Below are positions 56,901 through 64,000 of a stretch of 64,000 nt of DNA, one piece after another. Origin of the DNA: Mesostigma viride (lineage: Eukaryota > Streptophyta > Mesostigmatophyceae > Mesostigmatales > Mesostigmataceae); assembly GCA_009746045.1 (NCBI GenBank), contig RPFO01000065.1, positions 8,122,741 through 8,186,740 of the forward strand, in the 5' to 3' direction. The notes below the pieces were generated by a model. That model worked only from the letters and a program-made list of their open reading frames with translations, was not told the DNA's origin and did not search any database. Each line of letters begins with the position of its first letter. The stretch's first letter is position 1. The position numbers and the translations under genes are program-made.

Positions 56901-59900
56901 TCATGGAAGAATAGCTCTGGAGTTACCTATGATGCTTTACCTTGGATTCTTGTCCGCATGCATGCTGGCAACCTTTAAATGGAAGCACTTGATTGCTTTT
57001 CAGTCAGGTGGGCCTCCTGTGCACAGCCTGGCTGGTTGGTCCCAAATCGCTGGCCTGTCAAGCGTGCAGTGTCACATTCATTACGTTCATGACTCAGGTC
57101 TGGTCGAGCCTGGGGGCCTCAAGTTCGCTCGACTCCATCCTTGATATTCTTGCATTAAGTTTTTACTTCGCAACGCGCTCTTTGTGCGGATGATCCATCA
57201 TGGGTGCAACAACGCCATCCTTCTCTCCCTTCGTTTCAATCCACAGGCCGCTGGCCACAAGCTGTGTAAGGAGCACTGCGGTCGCCATGAGCCCGTCACA
57301 TTATCTACTGCAGTAAATGCGGTTATACTACTAGTCCACAACCAGCTGGTGCATCCTGCAACTTCAAGCCCAGGTGGACTTTGTGCCCAGGGTGGCGCGT
57401 TTCTGCTGACAACGTGCTCTCTGCTGTGGCGCCGGCTTCTGTCGTTTCCTCGAAAAAGACAGTAGAAAAGGTCTTTTCTTATTTGTTTTATTTATGAAAT
57501 GTCTTTTCTTGTTTGTTTCGCTGCTGTTCGTCTTTCATCGTTGGTGGTCCGCCCTCAGATCGTGGAGCTCGCCGACCGCTTCCAGAACGAGGGCATCCTT
57601 TTCATCCACTTCTCGGCACGTTACCGACGCGAGGTGGGCATTTTTGCTCGCGCGGTCTCGTGTTTAAGCAACCTGTGTGCATTTTCATTTTGTACTAGTT
57701 ACTATGTGAATGGATGTAGGTCGTCTACGCAAACGATCAGGACAGTCATTAACAACAACAAAAAAAAAAAAAAAAAAAAAAAGAGGAAAAAAGAGGAAAA
57801 AACTAAAAAGATTACGTCGGATGTCAAAATAAACCACTGGAGATGTGGTGAACTGCTGGGTGTCGACCCATCTGAATGTGAGCAGGGTCAACTGGTCCCT
57901 GGGGAAGGTCCTTGAGTGGACAAGAATGTTTTCAGTGCAGGCAAAATGTGTCCGCGAGGAATGGCGAGAAGTTTATTAAATGGTTCAGGTGACAGGGGTT
58001 ACGAGTACAGCGGCCGACCAGCACTCGGGGGCTGCATGCAAAATTAGATCACGTATGGAACGTAGCCAGGTACACGGTGACTGAGGATGGTATTAGCTGG
58101 TATGAAGATGGCATTAGATACAAAGTGGCGCAAAGGCTTGCACAAATGTAGTCTGTAGTTGTACATGCCTGATGCCTGGCCTGATGCCAGATGGTAGAGA
58201 TGCCATTTAACTGTATGTCTCCGCCTGAATTGCTGTGCTACAGTATTGAAGGCTAGTAATATTTGTACTCGGTTGCTCTGCACCTCTCTGTGACGATCGC
58301 CAGAAGTATACACATATCCAGACGGTAGGACTGACGAAAGTCACGGTGGTGCTCAGGTACTGGTTGATGCTCCACCGTTGCCCCGATAGGATGCATCGTG
58401 ACTCGAAAGTAGCACGTTGTCCTACCTCGGAAGTCGTGTCTCGTAGTAGAGCCGAGGCAGAACCTAGGAAACTACCTACAAGGGAAACTACCTACAAGGG
58501 AAACTACCTACAAGGGAAACTACCTACAAGGGAAACTACCTACAAGGGAAACTACCTACAAGGGAAACTACCTACAAGGGAAACTACCTGCACGGGAAAC
58601 TACCTACAAGGGAAACTACCTACAAGGGAAACTACCTACAAGGGAAACTACCTACAAGGGAAACTACCTACAAAGGAAGCTACCTACAAGGGGGCTGCCT
58701 TGCGAAGCCGCAGTTTGTAGTAGTGATTACTTGTGTGTTTCTCCTCAAGTAAGTCGTGTTACTAAAGACTACTCCACATCTTCCCAATTATAATGCACTG
58801 GTAGTATGGGATGTTGTGATCAGCCCAGTGTGCTCAGGAAGCGGTCAGGATGTTGATTAACAATCTCACACTAAGAGTCAGTGCCTGTTGCATGCCACGT
58901 GCGTGTATATGTCTGCCTCCATGTCTATAATTCATTAATTTTCAACGCCTGCTTGTTTTTGTCGTCGAAAATGTAAAGGAATGGGACAGCACCTGGGGTA
59001 AAGGACACGTCCATACTTTTCACGTCCATTCCACAGATGCAGACTGCTGGCCATGCTTCGCAGACAAATACCTCTGTCCCCAAAGCAGGGCAAGTAGGCG
59101 TTGACGTTTCCCTACAATCTGTGGTGTGGTGTGCTTTTGGGGGGGTATATGAGCCAGCCGTGTTGCTTGGAAGGAAGAAAGCTTGCAATGTGCTTGCAGT
59201 CTGCTCGCTATTTAAGGGGACGCGGCGCGCCGAATTTTTTCCGCGCCAAAAAATTCGCGGTACCAGCCGTACCGTGAAAAGTGGGTGCACGGTGCGCGCA
59301 CCCCTTGCGGAAGTGGCCATGGCGACTGCGTTTAGGCGAAACTAGCAATGTAAGGCTAGAGAAATGCCAAAAAAATGCTCGAATGTTGAAGACGATGATT
59401 GAATGATGTTGATTTGTGGCGGCAAGTAGCTGATTTACAATATCGCTGCTTTCTTTTACTGCCATCGGCATGGGGGGTAAACTGCATTTTTTCGTCGCGC
59501 GGAATAAAATAGAATTCGTGATAGCGGCTGTAAATTCGCAGTTTTCGGGGGCTTTTTTACCGCGAAGGATGAATTCGTATCGGTAGCATGGAATTCCAAA
59601 CCGAACTGGTGCTTTTTGCTACATTTTCGGCCATTCTCGGTAAGTAATTCTTCAGGCCTCCGCAATGCATGTCGGAACCTTCCATGGAAGAACGGCCGTT
59701 GTTGCGCGCCTGGGCGAGGGATCTGCGAAGTCAAGGTATAGATTTGTCGCGAATGTTCTGTGCTATCAGTTCTTTCTTCTGTTAGCTCATCGTTCGAAGT
59801 TTTTTCCGTTCTTTTTGGGCAGTTTCCGCCAGCTAGCTCGCCGTTGCTTGCCGTGGTGTTGTCGACTACCTGGCAGCTTTAGATTGTTTTCGTTGATGTC

Positions 59901-61934
59901 GTGGTCAAGGCCGCTTCAGTCGAAGCCTATTGCTTCTCGGGAAGGCTTCAGGTATTTCATGAAACGTGTTCTGGCAAGGATGTTGTGCTTATGGAAGCTT
60001 CTAGTTGTGTGAGAGTGACGAACCCTCTCTTCGCAGCGGCATCACAGCGCTCATGCGCTGGAGGCCCGCCAATGGTTTCTTTCCATTTTATCGTGCAGGG
60101 GAGGAAGTGTTTTACTGACGATCATGTTGGAGGTATTGCATTTGTGTGACTGCATGTAGATAGCTGCCACCATTGGTTTATTTGAGCTTTCCCTTGATAT
60201 GATGATGTGAAAAGACAGCAATGTGCTGAGCCAACCATGGTTGACATGGTTGACTGCATGCAAGCTTTGTATGCCATGATCTCCATGGTTCCTTGCCCTC
60301 CATCGTTCCAGTTTGTTGCCCATCTCAGGTAGGGCAGTTAAGGAGTCGCTGCAGTGTTGATTAGCTTGGTTGGCATAAACCTTAACACTCTAACCTGGGA
60401 GAAACATAGAAAATGCTGATTAGGCATTTTAGTGCCATCATCATTATTGCTATTCACATGCTTATAAGTCTGGCCATGCTCGAGGGACGGTGAAGGGGTA
60501 TGAGGCGTGTGGCCACCCATTTGTATTTCATAACATATTCAGCATGTATTTGATGCATGTTGGATGGCATGCAAAGTGTAATTGTGTTTCCTTGGTTACT
60601 GAGTGGTCCTTAGCGCCTTGTCAGGTGGTCGTCTAGGAAACCCATCAGTGCGTGCCACAGTGACCCCCGACCTTGAGCATGTGTCGTCATCAGTGAGCAA
60701 GAGTTAGAGGTGCTTTTGGTCATAGATTTGCTGAGTTCTTGGCATGAAGTTTACAAGGTAACCTTGGGTTGAGTATAGTGTATGCTCTCTTGGCATGTAT
60801 GCCTAGCGATCGTGTTGCTATGCTTGCGCTGGCAAGGTTGGCCATGCCGAGGGCAGGTGAGGGCAGATGAGGTGCCTAGGCGTTTGCTTATGTTTTGTGA
60901 TCGAGTAGGGCATGCTTTCAGGCTCTTTGGATGGAAAACATCATGCCTAAGTGGCCTTGTACAAAGAAAAACCTTCTTTAGCGGTCGTGAGAGTGGCATC
61001 TGCCAAACGCAATAACTTGAGCTAGGGTTGTCCGATTGACCTCAAACTTGGACCGTGGCTGGGACCACCCGTGCCGAAATTTAATAGTGCTTTTTGGCTT
61101 GATCTGACAAGTTTATGAATTGTTTTATATTTTAAAGTGAAAAAAATCGCGTTTTTGGCGCCACGGGCTATTTTTTGAACGGCGGTGTCCATATGCCCCA
61201 TGTAAGTTGCTGTTTGCGATGTGCCAGGACGTTACTACGTGGCTTGTGCTTTTTGGGTCAACCTGTTTTGTGGATTGGCTGGGGCATAACCAGCCCTAGT
61301 TAGCGTCTTTTGCTATTTATAGCGCATTATCGGCGTATATATGGGGGTAGTACCCCCAAGAAGTGCATGGACAACTCACTAGAGATGTGATTTAGTGCCC
61401 CCAATCATAACTTAGCATTGTGCAAATGAATTTCAAGTGATATTAGCATATGTCAATTTTAAGGGTTTTGAGGTGCCACATCCCCTTAAAGGAGGCGAGA
61501 GCAGCGGATCGGGGAGCTGCGTTGGCAGTTTCCCTGCATGGCTAGCCCCCTCTCTGTGGCGCATAATCTCCACTTCGTTTGTCTTTCACCCGCCCATTGA
61601 AAGCTTCCATCTCCCCACTCTCCCACCACTTCACTCGCTTACCACTGCCACCATCATCAGAGTGATGGACCCTTTCCCCAACCAATTATGGGGCTCTGTG
61701 ATCATTCAATAGACCGCCTGTGCTAGGCGTGGCCTAGCTGTTCTGAGCCGATCTTCAATCATGTAACTTCTTGCTAGTGTCCTCTCAATCTTTTCAACGG
61801 TGGCTTCTGATGGGGCTGCTTGTTGCCACCACATGCAGGACATCATGGCAAACTTGGAGGGCAAGCTGCCACCTCGCCTGTTGAAGCGCGTCGTCCCCTA
61901 CCTGGAGGGATTTGCCAACAAGACGCCCGAATAA
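48000..61934 (+). CDS. Short-form tRNase Z (tRNA 3' endonuclease), eight exons
   Basis: Exons: 48000-48171, 50776-50897, 51966-52124, 53176-53250, 54101-54196, 55889-56071, 57559-57633 and 61839-61934 (TAA). All have GT-AG borders; intron 1 is phase 1 and the other six are phase 0, giving 325 residues. In order: [11 protein letters not shown] then [20 protein letters not shown] (substrate-loop strand), [10 protein letters not shown] (HxHxDH zinc motif), [29 protein letters not shown] (metal His), [11 protein letters not shown] (metal Asp), [20 protein letters not shown] (final His) and [16 protein letters not shown] at the C-terminus. This matches plant TRZ1/TRZ2-like and ELAC1-type enzymes, which cut the 3' trailer from pre-tRNA before CCA addition. 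All metal ligands are present. The N-terminus (about 40 residues, Ala/Thr-rich then [12 protein letters not shown]) could be a targeting sequence. Introns of 0.85-4.2 kb hold many repeats. Confidence 0.93.
49259..49360 (+). repeat. GTTT/TTAA simple repeats
   Basis: Short runs of GTTTGTTTG and TTAATTAATTAATTTT recur at 48730-48840, 49220, 49270 and 49325, in tRNase Z intron 1. Confidence 0.7.
49918..50070 (+). repeat. (CA)n/(CACG) microsatellite
   Basis: About 150 bp of CACACA interrupted by CACG, in tRNase Z intron 1. Purine/pyrimidine alternation makes it a Z-DNA candidate. Confidence 0.95.
50896..51048 (+). repeat. 38-bp tandem repeat starting at a splice donor
   Basis: Four copies of a unit containing AGCGGCATGTCGTGCG and TGTGCTGGTTTTAG. 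The first copy starts at the donor of tRNase Z exon 2 (50898), so the exon edge was part of the duplicated unit. Confidence 0.9.
51668..51765 (+). repeat. 10-bp degenerate repeat GTGCTRCCAT
   Basis: About nine copies of GTGCTGCCAT/CTGCTACCAT in tRNase Z intron 2. Confidence 0.75.
54236..54448 (+). repeat. 35-bp tandem repeat
   Basis: Six copies of a unit holding AAGAAACACAACTACCTTAT and GAGTAAAATATATA, 40 bp after the donor of the exon ending 54196, in tRNase Z intron 5. Confidence 0.95.
55275..55580 (+). repeat. Diverged duplication with GCACGCTACTCG
   Basis: Two related stretches, about 55299-55400 and 55510-55580, share GCCACGCTACTCGAATGCGG-like and AGTTTGCGCA words. They lie in tRNase Z intron 5; no coding potential is evident. 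Confidence 0.5.
58464..58690 (+). repeat. 17-bp tandem repeat GAAACTACCTACAAGGG
   Basis: About 13 nearly perfect copies, with single changes such as GCACGGG and AAAGGAAG, in tRNase Z intron 7 (57634-61838). Confidence 0.97.
59215..60050. repeat. Diverged relative of the TIR element at 19063-20800
   Basis: In tRNase Z intron 7. It shares in order with 19300-19800 the words GTGCGCGCACC, GTGGCCATGGCGAC, GGCCATT, TTCAGGCCT and GCGCGCCTGGG. No ORF of interest. The similarity was judged by eye and is patchy. The remaining 1.8 kb of the intron (60050-61838) shows nothing recognisable. Confidence 0.4.
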
Positions 61935-63283
61935 TGCATGAACCCAAACGAACAAAGAAGCTATATGATGCTTTGCCTATTGAAGGTCATCCATACAAGT
62001 GGTTAGTCCGCAACCTGCAAGGCAACAAGCCCCCCCTTCGGCTCTGTGCTGCAGCAAAGCCTGGACTTGCAATCCATGCCGCACTGCGCCTGACGTTGGA
62101 ACGCCATGCGTACAGGAATAGTTGTCTCACTTACTCCCGAAATGAGATCCTGTACTCCATGTGCATGGACGGCTGTGCTCGATGTCAAATGTTGCATGCA
62201 TGGATCGACAGCGTGGCTTATTATGGTCAGCAATAACTAAGGCAGTCAGCAATAACTAGCTTGCCATCTGTATTAATTGTAATGAATTGATTAGCACATA
62301 GACACTGCGTCGTGATTCAAGTACCAATAAAGGAACCTTCAACCCCGTGGACTTTCCGTGATAGGCTAGGCATGGACATGTGCTACCCTAGATGGGACCG
62401 GCTCACGCCCGGGCATGCAGCCTCCTAGCTAGCTGGTTCGTCAACGTAATTAATATGGAGGCAGATGGCTCGCAAGCTATAGGATAGGTGGCAGGTACCG
62501 TAGTGGTCAACATCATGCGCTTTGCAACATGCTGAAACTACTTTGCGAATTTACCTCGCAAACTGCTATTGACTAATTAATTAATTAATTAATTAATTAG
62601 ACTCGTGCTCCCGTTGGGGAGTCACGGAGCATTATACATAACCCCGATGGATGGATGGATGGGTGCAAACAGTCCTACCGGTCTATATCTACATCAGCTA
62701 CCTACTACATCTATCTAACAGCATTCTAACTACAACATTGCATCTATCTAGACAGCCTCACGCTGCCCTAGGGGAGCTGTCTGGCGTGCCTCCCACGGGT
62801 TTGGCGTGCCTCACACGCGGGCGCTTCCCCACTGGGGGGGGGCTCGTTGTCCTCTATGACCTGGGCCCACTTGGCCTTGTCCATCATCTTCTTCCAAATC
62901 ACGGAGAGGCCTAGGCCCCCCATGTCCTCTACTAGCTGTTTTTTAATTGAAGGTGCGGGCCTTGCGGCGTCTAACATCACTGGGCCCGGCCCACGTCAGG
63001 AGGTGCCGGCCAGGCTGGGCTGGTCGCAGTCCTGCGGGGGGGCCACGTGAGGTGTCTACCTGGTTGGTGCGAGCTAGGTGCCCTACTAGCTGCAGGCGTC
63101 GCTGGTATTGATGGGCTTCCTTTTGCATGGGTCGCAAATTAGTTCAAATGTTTCCGCGCCACTCCAGCACCGCGCCGCACAGCCCTAAGTCTAGCCAGTG
63201 AACGCGTCGAGCCGCATTTTTCACAATAATATTAAATAAGACAACTATAATTATTTAATGTTCAAGTACGTATATTATACTGA
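61935..63283. other. Downstream flank of tRNase Z gene
   Basis: It contains two segments shared with 13730-14110 (see 62095, GGAACGCCATGCGTACAGGA, and 62600, ACTCGTGCTCCCGTTGGGGA), an (ATTA)n run at 62570-62600 and a GATG run at 62647. No gene was assigned except a possible retroelement fragment on the minus strand. Confidence 0.5.
62768..62980 (-). pseudogene. Possible LINE ORF2 C-terminal fragment
   Basis: The minus-strand ORF contains VEDMGGLGLSVIWKKMMDKA, similar to the GGLGL...KA..KW motif downstream of the RT domain in many non-LTR elements. It is only about 70 codons and has no supporting neighbours in frame. It could be chance. Confidence 0.3.
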
Positions 63284-64000
63284 TCAGTGCTACGGGATAT
63301 ACCCACGTGCCACCCTCTCGACGAACTCGGCCACAAGCTGTTTCTCGTCACCCCCCGGCTCCTCTTAGCGCCGTTGGAGCGGGGCGTGCGTGGCGTACAG
63401 GGTGCGGTCATCGCTCGCTGCCGGCGGTTCCTCCTCGGGGATTGGGAAGGGCTGTGGGCGCTGCAGCCTCCGGCCTCCACCCGGGTGTCGGGGGCCGCCT
63501 CCTTTGCCCGGGTGGAAGCTGACGTCATGCGGTTGGTGAAGGTAGGTGAATTGAGCCGGGCCATGCAAAAGCTTGAACTGAGCGCGTTGGCTCCCTCCAC
63601 TCCCCCGACCCTGCAGGCTTTGCGCGACCTTCACCCCGACGAACCGGCCTTTGCGGTGCCCGCCCCGGCCACCCCCCCGCCCCCGCCTATTGTCCTGGAC
63701 CTGGACATCTTCACGGCTGTGCTCAAGGATCTGCCGAACGCCTCCTCCACCGGCCCCTCAGGCTGGCGCTACGAGCACCTCTCCGTGATGGCGGGCCATG
63801 GCGGGGCGACCGCACTCTTTGAGGCTGCCGCCGACTTGGCCGCGGGGTCCCTGGCCCCCGCGGCGCGCCCTTGGCTGGCTGGGGCACGCCTCATTGCCCT
63901 CCTGAAAGACGACGTCCCCCCGCCTGCTGGCCGCGTTCGTCCCATTGCTTGCGGCGAGGTCCTACGCAAGCTGGTGAGTAAGGTCATTTGTCGCCAAAAG
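63284..64000 (+). CDS. Non-LTR retrotransposon RT ORF, 5' part, runs off window
   Basis: Open from a stop at 63281-63283 to the window end (239 codons), with the first internal ATG near 63525. The visible block STGPSGWRYEHLSVM is the pre-RT motif (GPSG.R.EHL) found before LINE-type RTs of algae and oomycetes. ARLIALLKDD and GRVRPIACGEVLRKLVSKVI correspond to RT blocks 1-2a (the RPI...R...K.. motif). No YxDD is yet reached. An endonuclease domain, if any, is not in this part. The start is uncertain. Confidence 0.65.

Overview
This is nuclear DNA of a eukaryote. The host genes have GT-AG introns, plant-type telomere heptamers (CCCTAAA) occur interstitially, and about half the window is nested transposable elements. 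Plant-type telomere repeats, a chromodomain Ty3/Gypsy element and a short-form tRNase Z resembling the plant TRZ1/TRZ2 proteins suggest a green alga or another Archaeplastida lineage with a large intron- and repeat-rich genome. I cannot name the species.

Layout. (1) 743-8544, minus strand: a multi-exon ankyrin-repeat gene. One intron is almost filled by a 2.4-kb polypurine minisatellite (about 1922-4385), and two introns carry interstitial telomeric repeats (5547-5602 and 7540-7577). (2) 9956-13545, plus strand: five exons of an HD-domain ppGpp hydrolase of the MESH1/HDDC3/SpoT family; the first exon was not found. (3) 15358-47167: a Ty3/Gypsy chromovirus inserted in the minus orientation, with near-identical LTRs (583 and 588 bp), TSD CCCCG, a PPT and a PBS. 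It is loaded with other elements. (4) 48000-61934, plus strand: a complete eight-exon tRNase Z gene whose long introns hold microsatellites and minisatellites. (5) 63284-64000, plus strand: the start of a non-LTR reverse-transcriptase ORF that runs off the window.

The transposon nest has three levels. The Gypsy element carries a 1.7-kb terminal-inverted-repeat element (about 19063-20800) between integrase and chromodomain, and an 18.4-kb Copia-like element (22839-41223) between reverse transcriptase and RNase H. The Copia-like element has two 616-bp LTRs and TSD GGTGG. It in turn carries two TTAA-flanked, piggyBac-type non-autonomous elements: 22921-29400 inside its 5' LTR and 31210-33292 inside gag. 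A third, tandem-unit insertion (about 36600-38559) sits inside its RT. For the Copia-like insertion and the gag insertion, removing the insert plus one TSD copy restores the host element's reading frame exactly.

The most unusual item is the Copia-like element. It has AG...CT rather than TG...CA LTR ends, an extra ORF before gag, and an apparent domain order Gag-integrase-protease-RT-RNase H. The Gypsy element also carries a long ORF pair of unknown function downstream of its chromodomain. Without the transposon nest, the MESH1-like and tRNase Z genes would be same-strand neighbours about 2.6 kb apart.
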